Part shown: piece by piece, positions 45,891 to 54,953 of the stretch
Layout of the letters: each line of letters begins with the position of its first letter
How positions within the stretch are numbered: position 1 is the first letter of the stretch
Assembly (NCBI GenBank): GCA_965221575.1
Contig: CBDCSM010000013.1
Coordinates: 62,001 to 126,000, forward strand
Length of the DNA stretch: 64,000 nt
From: JAPPHA01 sp965221575
GTDB taxonomy: Bacteria; Pseudomonadota; Alphaproteobacteria; Rhodobacterales; Rhodobacteraceae
Direction: 5' to 3'
Translations under genes and position numbers: made by a program
Notes under the pieces: model-generated
The model's database searches: none
Told to the model about the DNA's origin: nothing
What the model saw: the letters and a program-made list of their open reading frames with translations, nothing else

Positions 45891-47057
45891 TCACTTGGCT
45901 GAAAATGCACTCTTTGCGAGATAGTCAAGCATGAAGGCAGCGCACTCGGCCGGCTCCTCCAACTGCAGCAAATGCGTCGTCTCCGGGACGAAGTCGTAGT
46001 CCAGCCGTATCAACTCGGGCATGACAGTGCTCGGCAGGAACGAGTTCGGTACCGTTGGATCGGACCCGATCACCTTTACGGGACATTTTATTGCCGCGAA
46101 GTCCACGGTCCGTGCGAATGGATATAGCGCGTCCCACATCCGGGCTTCATGCTCACGCGGACATGCCAGCCTGAATCCGTTGCCGTCAGCGGCAGGGCGC
46201 AACGACGCGCGCGCGAAGAGTTCGAGCTTGGCCTGGTCCAGTCCGTTGAATGCCGTCATGTGCGACAGGAGCTTGACGTAACTCTCAAGTGATCCGAAAT
46301 GCTCCCGACGCTTGCGGGTGGCTTTCCCCATCCGGGACCCCAACGCCTCAAGCTCCTCCATTTTCCGGCCCGGCAGGAGCATCGGCGGGTCGAACAGCAC
46401 GAGTGCCGCAAACTCTTCGACGCCGATTCGCGCATGCAGAACCGCAAGCGCCGTCAGCGAATGGAAAATGCCAACTTTCCTTTTCGCACCGAAATGGTGG
46501 TCGATCTCGTGCGAGACACGGACCAGGTCTTCTGCGAGCATTGGGATACTGTGTTTGTTGAGCGGGCCAACCGGATTGCGGCCGTGACTGCGAATGTCAA
46601 AAACGAACACGTCGAAGCCATCGACGAACTGTGACCAGAAGGGCCAATAAGCGTCGATCGCGAATCCATTCCCATGACTCATGGCGAGCCTGGGGCCGTA
46701 CGGGTTGCCGTGTCGACGCAACAGGATCGGGTAACCGTCAACTGCACGCACTTCGTGCTGTGCCGTCGGCGCGGGAACCTTCAAATCGCTACTCGATGTC
46801 ATCTGGTGTGACTGCCGCATTTCCGAAGGCAATGCGAATCGAAACATCCTGATCGCAATTTCATTCGCCCCCTTATTGGCCGCGTCCACTTTGCGATAGT
46901 ACTGAACCGATTGCGTTGTCCGTAGCGGACTGAACCGTAACTCTTCCTGGCGATTTTTCACTCTGCGCAACAGGGCGCGGCCTACGTCCTTCGGGGTTGC
47001 GCCCCTGTACGCAGGGTTCAGTACCTCGATCGGTTTTCTTTCGTTATCCTCGATCAT
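45891..47057 (-). CDS. Alpha/beta hydrolase with apparent IS-derived N-terminal extension
   Basis: From about residue 86 (ATG 46802, MTSSSDLKVPAPTAQ) this is a 303-residue alpha/beta hydrolase: LAMSHGNGFAIDAYWPFW, FVFDIRSHGRNP, nucleophile region VGIFHSLTALAVLHA (Ser in FHSLT rather than GxSxG) and His in ETTHLLQLEEP. The frame stays open upstream to ATG 47057, which has AAGGAG 8-9 bases before it. The extra 85 residues (MIEDNERKPIEVLNPAYRG..., DVGRALLRRVKN) look like a separate small domain belonging to the adjacent mobile element. Either the element has fused a start and ribosome binding site to the hydrolase or translation begins at 46802 or 46847. Substrate unknown. Confidence 0.7.
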   Translation of the reverse strand: MIEDNERKPIEVLNPAYRGATPKDVGRALLRRVKNRQEELRFSPLRTTQSVQYYRKVDAANKGANEIAIRMFRFALPSEMRQSHQMTSSSDLKVPAPTAQHEVRAVDGYPILLRRHGNPYGPRLAMSHGNGFAIDAYWPFWSQFVDGFDVFVFDIRSHGRNPVGPLNKHSIPMLAEDLVRVSHEIDHHFGAKRKVGIFHSLTALAVLHARIGVEEFAALVLFDPPMLLPGRKMEELEALGSRMGKATRKRREHFGSLESYVKLLSHMTAFNGLDQAKLELFARASLRPAADGNGFRLACPREHEARMWDALYPFARTVDFAAIKCPVKVIGSDPTVPNSFLPSTVMPELIRLDYDFVPETTHLLQLEEPAECAAFMLDYLAKSAFSAK

Positions 47058-47369
47058 TCCAGCTTCTCCTTGCCACCTCGGTTGCAGGAACGCCGACCAG
47101 TAGCAGCGGGCACGGGCTGCCAACACCACGCTCTATTCGGCTTTGCAGCTTGGCCCAATGTGTCGTCGCTGCGCCGAACTTGTCAGCGACGAATTTCCTT
47201 GCCCAGTCCGCGGCGATCTCTTCAAAGCCCAGCGTTTCATATTGCCCTGGCCGACGATGTTCCGGCGCGACCTTTCGGTTCGATGCGCAAATCGCCAAGA
47301 AGGATCGGCGAGGATTGTCCCAAAAGTCTGTCCATCGAGGTCTACCGCCAAATCTTCGGCGGCACTCAC
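47044..47369 (-). pseudogene. Broken MT-A70-type adenine methyltransferase, IS passenger
   Basis: Frame one, from GTG 47369, reads LAVDLDGQTFGTILADPSWRFAHRTE, which is the MT-A70 motif TILADPPWRF with one change. After a frameshift near 47272-47282 the next frame continues RKVAPEHRRPGQYETLGFEEIAA, the stretch that follows in intact MT-A70 proteins. The remaining 150 or so residues of the family are missing. The GTG overlaps the TGA of the IS1595-type transposase (GTGA), so the gene was once coupled to it. Such enzymes methylate adenine N6 in DNA or RNA; this copy is dead. Confidence 0.75.
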
Positions 47370-48316
47370 GATACCAAGTCCCGATACATGATCCTCTTTC
47401 CGACCATGCGGACAACAACAGCTTCCATCTGTTTCAGCGTATCTTCCTCCCTCACGTTGTGGCGTCCGGCAAACTCATTCACATAGCGATGCAAATGCTT
47501 CGCGCTCATGTGATGATAGACGCCGATATACCCGCGCTTCAGCATCGACCAGAACGATTCCATGCCGTTCGTGTGGGCTTGTTCCCGGACATATTCGCCG
47601 ACCGAATGCTTGACCGCTTCATGATCGAACGGCATTCCCCGATACGCCTTGGCATCGTCGGTGTAGACCTTGGCATCCGGCTCAGCATGGTCTGCAACGA
47701 AGCCTTGCAAGGTCGGCGCATCGGTTGATTCGATCACCTTGGCGGCAACCTGGTTGCGCTCACGATCCTTTGCGCCGACAACGGCGGTTTTCCCCGACCG
47801 CGCCGCGCCCGGTGTCAGCCAGTTCCTCGCGCCTGGCGTTGCTCATGTTCTTGCGTTTCCGCCCATGTAGGTTTCGTCAACCTCGACCGGGCCAGCGAAT
47901 GGAACGTCGGCACATTCGCCCGACCACGCTTCCCGGATGCGGCGCAGCATGAACCAGGCCGTCTTTTGCGTCACCTTGATATCCCGATGCTGTTTCATCG
48001 AGGACACGCCTTTCAGGCTGGTCATTTCGAGGTAAATGGCAAAGACCCACTTGCGCAACGGAACCTTGGATCGCTCCAGGGGCCGTCCCGATCCGCACGG
48101 AAATGCTTGCTGACAACCCTGGCAGTAGTAGGGCAGGCCGGACGTTTTCGCGGCGATCGAAGTTTCGGTGCAACCGCAACGCGGACAGTGCCGGCCATTC
48201 GGCCAGATCAGGCTTTCGAACCATTCCGTTGCCGATTGCTCCGTCGGAAACATGTCGGTCAGCTCGATGATGCTGATGCCTTCGCGGTAGTGCTTGCCGG
48301 GTGCTGATTTTACCAT
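47366..48316 (-). mobile_element. IS1595-family (ISXO2-like) transposase, double-frameshifted
   Basis: The N-terminal part (48316 to about 47858) has the zinc ribbon HCPRCGCTETS...YYCQGCQQAF, the region WVFAIYLEMTSLKGVSS and the first catalytic Asp in GPVEVDETYMGGN. A frameshift near 47857-47860 moves to KRKNMSNARREELADTGRGAVG, and a second near 47787-47796 (GGGGAAAA tract) to TAVVGAKDRERNQVAAKV followed by DAKVYTDDAKAYRGM and HTNGMESFWSMLKRGYIGVYHHMS. The pieces together give a normal length of about 316 residues. Two frameshifts make it inactive. Its stop overlaps the MT-A70 passenger. The element's ends are not clear; weak inverted similarity exists between 46884-46905 and 48657-48675. Confidence 0.88.
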
Positions 48317-49472
48317 GACCTTTAACCTCCTGATTCTTTTATAGGAATCATTTGGATTTCAGGCAAATATATAAGCCCCTAACTTTTCATTAGGGCGTTC
48401 GAAATTTTCCACCCTGGAATGGGGAGATTCCCGCGCCCGAGATGTCGCCGACAGGTCGCATTGTGCCGATTTCAGAGGCTGTTGCCGTCTGCGGCCGCCC
48501 TAATCCATCATCGGTGTTGTGGAGCGGAAATATCACGCATTTTCCGTTCACTACTGGACTACCGTCCGGATGGTGTGGTGTAGCATGTTTTATGATAATA
48601 CAAAAAATTCCTGTCTCGACGGATGAAACGCTTCGGGGCGCTCTCACATGACAGCCTAGTATCGGAAATGTCCCCACTGGCGGGCCTGTTCACGCCAAGA
48701 CAGATGGCAAAGAAGGACATCGAGGCCAAGCGCCGCGGCAAGCTCAATTGCTCAGGGACAAGGTCTTGAGCCGCATGTGCGAGGAGCATCGGATCATCAC
48801 GGGAATTCATGAGGTCCTTGGCCGGATCCACGGGGACGTCGGATATGACGTGACGCTCCTCTCAGCCCGCCCGCAGATATCGCACGGTTCCTGTCACGCC
48901 GGATTTTATCGAAAATTTAGCAAGAAAATGAAATCGACACGTACTTTTTATACAAATCCTCCTATAATGGTCGACGGTAACTGCCGCGCGCAGGCGGTTC
49001 CGGGCATTTTGATTTTGCCGTGGGTCTGCGGCCGTTGTTGAATGTGGGGCGCGCGTTTGCTGATGGGCGCAAGAAGTCGTGGCCCAGGACGGTACGATCA
49101 AGCCGAGCCGACAGCCGTGTCCGCATATGGGGCGGTTCGCTCCTGCTGTCGGGCACACCCGTACGGAGTGACCACCAATGGCAGGGAGATGAAGTTCGCC
49201 GGTGCCTTGAGCACCCGCAGGGCCGGATGTCCTGCCTGATCCAAAACGTGAGCCTGTGAAAATCACTGCACTACAAAAAAACCGAAGTCGCGAAAACGAA
49301 GCCGTCATAGCCAGCGGTGGCCAGCCGGGTGGCCAGCCGGCCAACGCCCTCCCGAGAATACGCTGCACCGCAAACGCCTTCTGCTTGAACTCCACTGTTC
49401 GAAGTTGGTTTCGTAGTAAATTGGTAATATTTGAACAGGTGAATTCTTGATTCTCCTCACATGAGGTACCGC
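48317..49472. other. Non-coding stretch with insertion-sequence debris
   Basis: About 1150 bases without an intact gene. CCCTAA, 7 bases, TTAGGG forms a small hairpin near 48376-48397. At 48691-48755 a frame LFTPRQMAKKDIEAKRRGKL looks like the start of a transposase-type N-terminus and breaks off at once, next to the IS-end-like TAGTATCGGAAATGTCC at 48657. Near 49316-49340 a 12-bp motif GTGGCCAGCCGG is repeated in tandem. The stretch looks like layered remnants of mobile elements. Confidence 0.45.
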
Positions 49473-50903
49473 ATGAACAAGGCGATCAACAGACTGGACA
49501 TGTCGCCCGAGGCGATGCGGCGGCTAGGACGCAAGGCCACCGACATCCTCGTGGACCGCGCCGGCCAACTGGCCGACGGGAATGCGTGGGACGGTGAATT
49601 CCGGCATTTGCTGGAGGAAAAGTTCCTAAAACCGCCCCCCGAACAGGGCCGGCCTGCAGAAGAAGTCCTTGAACACGTCGTCCGCGACGTCCTTCCATAC
49701 GCCGCCCGATTGGATCATCCGCGCTTCTTCGGCTTCGTCCCCTCTTCTCCCACCTGGCCCGGAATCGTGGCCGACTACGTGGCTGCAGGGTACCACATCA
49801 ACTCGTGCACGTGGCTGGTCTCCAGCGGAACCAGCCAGCTTGAACTCGTTGTCACGGACTGGATGCGGACCTGGATTGGCTATCCTGAAACCGCTGGCGG
49901 CCTTCTGACCAGCGGCGGCTCGGCGGCAAGTGTCGAAGCGATGGTGACCGCTCGTGAGGCCGCCGGACACCCTGAACGCCCCACCGTGTACATGAGCGAT
50001 CAGAGTCACTCTGCCCTCAAGCGGGCCGCACTCATCGCGGGCGTCAGACGCGATCGTATCCGCATCGTCCCCACCGATGAGTGCTACCGCATGGATCCGG
50101 GAGAGCTTACGCGCATGGTAGCCGCGGACCGTGCGGAGGGCCTGCAGCCAATCACCGTCTGCGCCAATGCAGGTTCCGCCAGTACGGGTTCGATTGACCC
50201 CCTGCAGGCGACGGCGGATTTCTGCCGGGACGAGGGTATCTGGCTTCATGTTGACGCCGCCTACGGCGGGTTCGCAATGGTGACTGAAATCGGACGGGAA
50301 ATGCTTGATGGGATCGAGCGGGCCGACTCCATCGGGCTCGACGCGCACAAGTGGTTCTTTCAGCCTTATGAGGCCGGTGCCTTGATGGTCAAGGACGTAC
50401 GACATCTGGAGAACGCGTTCGCCATTGGGCACGACGTGCTCCAGGACACGGTCTGGGGCGCCAACCACCCCAACTTTTCCGACCGCGGCATGCAGCTCAG
50501 TCGGACCGCCAAGGCACTGAAGATCTGGATGTCCGTCCAGACTTTCGGCATGGCTGCTTTCCGAGCGGCCGTTGAGAACGGGCTCGACCTTGCCAGACGA
50601 GCGGAGGTTTACGTCACCGACAGTCCGAATCTGGAAGTCATGGCCCCGGTCTCGATGGGAATCCTGTGCTTTCGTGTAAACCCGTCCGATCGCCGCCTCG
50701 ACGAGCAGACCCTGGAGGCGATCAACCGCAAAGTGCTCACTAACGTGTTTTGGGACGAGCTGGCATTCTTCTCCTCTACGTCACTCAAGGACGTCTTTTC
50801 ACTGAGAATGTGCATCATCAACCACACGACCACCTGGGAAGACGTGCGCCGCACTCTCGATACCGTGTCGCGGTTCGGAGCAGAGGCGGCGGCAGAGGTC
50901 TGA
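49473..50903 (+). CDS. Aromatic-L-amino-acid decarboxylase family protein (group II PLP)
   Basis: A 476-residue group II decarboxylase that would convert an aromatic or similar amino acid to its amine and CO2. Visible are the substrate-pocket region DHPRFFGFVPSSPTWPGI, SGGSAASVEAMVTARE, the PLP-stacking His179 in SDQSHSALKRA, Asp of HVDAAYGGFA and the Schiff-base Lys293 in IGLDAHKWFFQPYEAG. ATG 49473 is preferred over 49461 because GAGG lies 6 bases before it. It is convergent with a frameshifted FAD hydroxylase gene. Tyrosine, phenylalanine, tryptophan or 2,4-diaminobutyrate are possible substrates. Confidence 0.88.
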   Translation: MNKAINRLDMSPEAMRRLGRKATDILVDRAGQLADGNAWDGEFRHLLEEKFLKPPPEQGRPAEEVLEHVVRDVLPYAARLDHPRFFGFVPSSPTWPGIVADYVAAGYHINSCTWLVSSGTSQLELVVTDWMRTWIGYPETAGGLLTSGGSAASVEAMVTAREAAGHPERPTVYMSDQSHSALKRAALIAGVRRDRIRIVPTDECYRMDPGELTRMVAADRAEGLQPITVCANAGSASTGSIDPLQATADFCRDEGIWLHVDAAYGGFAMVTEIGREMLDGIERADSIGLDAHKWFFQPYEAGALMVKDVRHLENAFAIGHDVLQDTVWGANHPNFSDRGMQLSRTAKALKIWMSVQTFGMAAFRAAVENGLDLARRAEVYVTDSPNLEVMAPVSMGILCFRVNPSDRRLDEQTLEAINRKVLTNVFWDELAFFSSTSLKDVFSLRMCIINHTTTWEDVRRTLDTVSRFGAEAAAEV

Positions 50904-51000
50904 AGGAGCGTCGGCTCCGCCTTTCCGGTGAATCGCCGGCGTTCGTCCCGAGTGCGAAACTCTGGACGCCTAACATTCGCTTTCGCACGCATTCGGTGTT

Positions 51001-52582
51001 TCAACTGGCACATTGACTGCCCGCCCGTTTACGACCTGACGCCAGAGGCGGTAACGTCAACACGGCAAGTGATTCTTTCTCCACCTCGTTCCTGACGCTG
51101 GCGGCAATGTATCGATCAGGGCGAATCAGTACCGCGGTCGCATCAAGTTCGGCGAGAGCGGCAGCCAGACCAGGGCTGTCCTCGACCTCGACAACCGGAA
51201 CAGCCGCCGCGATATGGCCCGGTAAATTCCCGTGTACGATTAGCGCCGGATTGAATCCGATTGCATCGTCAAGCGGTTGACCGTCTGCGAGCGTTGGCTG
51301 GGGAAACAGTCGCCCCTTGTAGGGTGTGTCCACGGGGATCATGCCGCCCAGGTCACTGGGACCCAGTGGCGGAGAGATGGACTCCATACTGGCGACTCCG
51401 GACTCGTCCCTCCACCCTCCACCCCAGGGACAAGGCTGATTTCTTGCCCAGCGCGTTGACCAGTCCGCCAAGACGCATCGCGGTCTCGTCAAATGACCGT
51501 ACGTTCGGGACGCGTTCTTCCTGGTAGCTGCCGAGAATGTCGCACTTGGCGGTTCCCTTCACGCAAAGGGCCAGTTTCCAGGCCAGGTTCACCGCGTCGC
51601 AAATTCCGGCACACGTCCCCTGCCCCTTGAAAGGCGGCGTCAAATGCGCGGCGTCACCCGCAATCATTAGCCGATCTTTCCGCCAAATCTGCGCGATTTC
51701 GGACCGGAACGTGTAGACGGCGCGCCGCCCGAGTTCCGCATCGTCAGGTCCGATCCACCGGGACAGGAACGGCCAGGTCCGTACTTCGCAGGTGACCAGT
51801 TCGTCCGTTTCATCGTCTCGCACGGCAATCTCCCAGCGCCTCCGGTTCTTCGGGTTTCGGCAATAGGTCATCGGCCGTTCAGGGCTGTAATACTGAATCG
51901 AGTGACTCCCGAGATCCGGCAGGTCGCGTTTCAGGAGCACGTCCACGACCAGCCAGCGTTCCCTGAATCCGAGGTCGATCGACCCGGAACCGATGACGCT
52001 GCGAATAAACGATCGCGCCCCGCCACAACCGACGACGTAGGACGAAGACAGAGAACTGGTCAGGTCGTTTCGGGCATCGCGGCAGGTCACGACCACGCCA
52101 CGGTCGCGAGGTTCAATGGAAACGACTTCCGTACTTGTCATAATCGAGACATTCGCACGGTCAGCCAGTTTCTCGCGCAACAACCTCTCAAGGTCCGGCT
52201 GATACAGGTGATAGCTCGCGTGCCTCCCCTGGTGCCAAATCTCCTGCGGCCGCCGCGGCAAGTCGAGCAGGAGTTCTCCGTCCGGGTCAACGAAACGCAT
52301 GCCGGGATTGACAATCACTGCACGGCTCAGCTTTTCGGAAATCCCCGCGGATTGAAAAATCCGCATGGTTTCGCCGTCGAAATGAACCGCCCTCGGCAGG
52401 TTGCAAATCCCTGCTTCGCGATCGACGACGATGACACCGACCCCGCATTCCGCCAGCAGGTTGGCCAGTGTCGCGCCAGTCGGCCCGAGGCCGACGATGA
52501 TCACATCCGCGCTGTCGGGAAACCTGCTCACCTGGCCGATTTCCGTCCGGCTCTCCCCTGCGTCTCGCACGGCCAGGGGCAA
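51001..52582 (-). pseudogene. MhpA/TfdB-type FAD aromatic hydroxylase, frameshifted
   Basis: The first frame has the FAD-binding DVIIVGLGPTGATLANLLAE, the DG-type middle motif GCGGARSFIRSVIG and the second FAD motif MIAGDAAHLTPPFKGQGTCAG of flavoprotein phenol hydroxylases. It then runs out at 51353. A second frame picks up at about 51425 with SMESISPPLGPSDLGG, GRLFPQPTLADGQ and LIRPDRYIAA, the family's thioredoxin-like C-terminal domain, ending at 51001. Together they span about 526 residues, the normal length. The shift lies in the purine-rich GGGTGGAGGGTGGAGGG near 51407-51427. This is either a true mutation or a sequencing error. The first codon is TTG; GTG 52531 is an alternative. Confidence 0.8.
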
Positions 52583-53244
52583 TCAACGGAAGGTGGCATA
52601 CGCAATCCTTCTTCGGCAGCATCCGGCCGCATGTCGAGAAACGGTTCTTGATGCGGCCCCGGCAAGAAAACCCTGTATCGAACTGCACATTCCAGCAGGT
52701 CAAGGCCATCGGGTACTTTCCAACCAGTGACGAAAAGGAATTCGCACGGTTCGCTGGAGACGATCAATCGTTGCACGAGGTCATCCACGCGGACCGGCAA
52801 CCGGCGGCTTCCTAGATCCGCCAATTGCCTGCCGGGAATCCTGTTGGCGAAATTCGTCCAGTCGTCGATCCGGCGAGACCGCGCACCGGGCTAACCCAGG
52901 GACTGAATTGCCATACGTGCACCTAGCAAGTTGTACGGTCCAGTCTAGAGGGCTTCGATCTTCGATTAAACATCTCCATCTTTAGCAACTTCAAATCGCA
53001 ATTTCGCGATTGCGCCTAAGCAAGCAATGTACTCACCGGCGGGCATATTTCTTACCTCACTGAACACGGAGGCAGATTCAAAAATTTTTTTACTACGCTC
53101 CTTCATATCCGGTCCGACAGTGGATCGTTGTCACCGGGTTTTCAGGAACAGATTCGACGGTTATCTGGCAACTGGCACCTTCGGCAACAAACCGGTATTT
53201 GGATTCTCGGCGAATCCACACTCGGCCAAAGAAAGCTATGATTC
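52583..53244. other. Intergenic, AT-rising stretch containing one small doubtful gene
   Basis: About 660 bases where base composition shifts from GC-rich to AT-richer, marking the left edge of foreign-looking DNA. Apart from the 46-codon frame at 52966-53106 nothing gene-like is seen. Confidence 0.4.
52966..53106 (-). CDS. Small hypothetical protein, 46 residues
   Basis: ATG 53106 opens a frame reading MKERSKKIFESASVFSEVRN and ending FEVAKDGDV. It looks like two amphipathic helices and is more protein-like than the surrounding frames. It is divergent from the HARP/HEPN orphan and might be a partner or a remnant. There is no strong ribosome binding site, so it remains tentative. Confidence 0.3.
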   Translation of the reverse strand: MKERSKKIFESASVFSEVRNMPAGEYIACLGAIAKLRFEVAKDGDV

Positions 53245-54192
53245 ATGAATCGGTTCACCACAGAAATCACCGACGACAACCAGAATTACTACATTCGAAT
53301 TGCGGCAAGCGACCGAGAACGCGCTAAACGAATCCCAGGGAGGCGTTGGGATCCAGGTATTGCCAAGTGGGTCTGCCCAAGAACAAAAGTTGCCTATGAT
53401 GCGATCAAGCGAGAGTTCACGCGCCACGATGACCGTGTCGAAATTGGACCACCGCCCGACACTTCTGATACCGTGCCTCAATTTGCGCTTGAAACTGATC
53501 GTGAAACCCCACCTGATTGGGCAAAAGGCCTTATTGAAATTCCCAAGGAGTTGGAAGACATCAAGGCTGGTGCTGCCGCCAGCGCGGAAACAATGGATCG
53601 TCTACTCGAGCAGCAACAAGCTTTGCTGGACAAGTTCTCCGAATCAGAGCCCACCCCTGACTCACAGGATACAGACATTTCAACTGTTTTTTCCCGCAGA
53701 TTGTTGGAAATTGCTTCCAGCGTTGCTCAGCATGATGTTTCGTTCATTAACCTGACTCAGTCATTTGAAATTGAGGATGCACCAATTGACGGTGTGATGA
53801 GGTCTCACAGTAGTGTCGAAACGTCTCTTCGTGAATTTACAGGAACAAGCAATCAAAGATGCAGTTTCGTCGAATTAATCAACATCGCAAAAGATCAGCA
53901 GTTGTTTCCAAGAGAACCGGTCAATGTCGTTCAAGAGTTATTCGCGATGAATCGCCTGAGGAATTCCCTTGCGCATCCCAAGAACGAAATGGGCAAGCAT
54001 ACACGTACTGCGCTGGCGATTCTCTATTTCCTAAACTTGGCACGCGTTTGGCCATACTTCGCATCTGAGCAGCCGTCAGAACATCACAAAGAGAATTTCG
54101 ATAAATTTTTTGAGAAAGGCATGTCAATCTATGCGGGCGGACGCTTTCAGCCGGGTGCCACTATAAAGAGGTCCGGTAGTAAGATGCGCTGA
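53245..54192 (+). CDS. Orphan with HARP-like N-terminus and HEPN-type C-terminal domain
   Basis: A 315-residue soluble protein. Residues about 14-58 (YYIRIAASDRERAKRIPGRR, W35, KWVCPRT, KREF) resemble the small HARP-type module found ahead of some helicase or nuclease domains. Residues 95-135 form a Lys/Glu/Gln-rich helical linker. The C-terminal half is helical and carries RLRNSLAHP, with Arg239 and His244 in the RNxxxH pattern of HEPN ribonucleases and DUF4145-like proteins. HEPN proteins often act as RNases in toxin-antitoxin and abortive infection systems. Codon use is AT-richer than in the flanking genes. No clear antitoxin follows; the next element is an ISKra4 insertion. Function is inferred from motifs only. 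Confidence 0.6.
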   Translation: MNRFTTEITDDNQNYYIRIAASDRERAKRIPGRRWDPGIAKWVCPRTKVAYDAIKREFTRHDDRVEIGPPPDTSDTVPQFALETDRETPPDWAKGLIEIPKELEDIKAGAAASAETMDRLLEQQQALLDKFSESEPTPDSQDTDISTVFSRRLLEIASSVAQHDVSFINLTQSFEIEDAPIDGVMRSHSSVETSLREFTGTSNQRCSFVELINIAKDQQLFPREPVNVVQELFAMNRLRNSLAHPKNEMGKHTRTALAILYFLNLARVWPYFASEQPSEHHKENFDKFFEKGMSIYAGGRFQPGATIKRSGSKMR

Positions 54193-54769
54193 AGAAGCTG
54201 GATCAATCACAACTTCGTGCCACTACGCAAATACAAGAAATATCTGAAAAACCTCGGTGCACATCAAAAGCTTTCTCGATGCCGCCTCGAATGTGGCATC
54301 AAAATCCAGTCCGAACATAGGGAGATTTACGGCCTAGTAGTGCGCCCGATCAATGGTCGGGAACAACTCTTCCGTCATCTTGCCCGGGTTAGACTCTCCT
54401 GTAACGCCCAGATCTCGTGCCTAACCACCAGAAAAAGTACCTTACAAGTTATCGCCGGTTATACAGTTGACGTAGGCCCTTTGACCCGGCGTCATTCCTC
54501 AACGATCGCTAAGGAAACTGCCCGAAAACCATCGCCACGTTCGGGTCCAACAATGCCCCGGTCGTCAACAAACATGCGAGATGATCCTGAACAATTAGAA
54601 CAATCTCAAAAGATGTTCTGCTGGTATTCCTCTTTGGATCGAAAACCAACGTATTCCCGAGTAAATCTGCGATGTAGATCGGACCCTTCATGAGGCTTGT
54701 CAGGCGGGATGTCAGCGAAATTGGTGAATTTCACCTGATATTTCCCACTTCCCGGATCAACAATGGGTC
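54193..54769. other. AT-richer stretch between the HEPN orphan and the ISKra4 insertion
   Basis: About 580 bases. A minus-strand frame at 54509-54691 reads MKGPIYIADLLGNTLVFDPK and continues protein-like to VAMVFGQFP. Joined across the IS to MSLTTIGFFISPFVHFSN (56600 downward), it would be interrupted by one TGA. This could be a decayed small gene, but I cannot support a family. Confidence 0.35.
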
Positions 54770-54778
54770 ATAAATGTT
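54770..54778. repeat. Target site duplication, left copy
   Basis: ATAAATGTT directly flanks the left end of the ISKra4-type element and recurs at 56541-56549. Confidence 0.9.
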
Positions 54779-54800
54779 GGGTGCATCCCAATTTCTTTGT
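54779..54800 (+). repeat. Left terminal inverted repeat of the ISKra4-type element
   Basis: Starts GGGTGCATCCCAAT and pairs with 56518-56540; about one mismatch over 22 bases. Confidence 0.92.
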
Positions 54801-54953
54801 ATTGAGTGATTCGGACAGTTTTATTTGCACCGGGGTGTTGCGTTGCGGGCGGCATGACGGTTTTGTCCTATTGGACCCCGTGGGGTGATCAACGGCCGGA
54901 GACACGGCCGGGCATCTTGACGGGAGGAGTCGAGCAGCAGGAGTTGAGGGTTC

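Noticed and set aside
46884..48675. Terminal inverted repeats of the IS1595-type element at 46884-46905 and 48657-48675
   Set aside because: They share only a loose pattern (AC, TTT, CGATA) with gaps and no target duplication, so the element's borders are left open.
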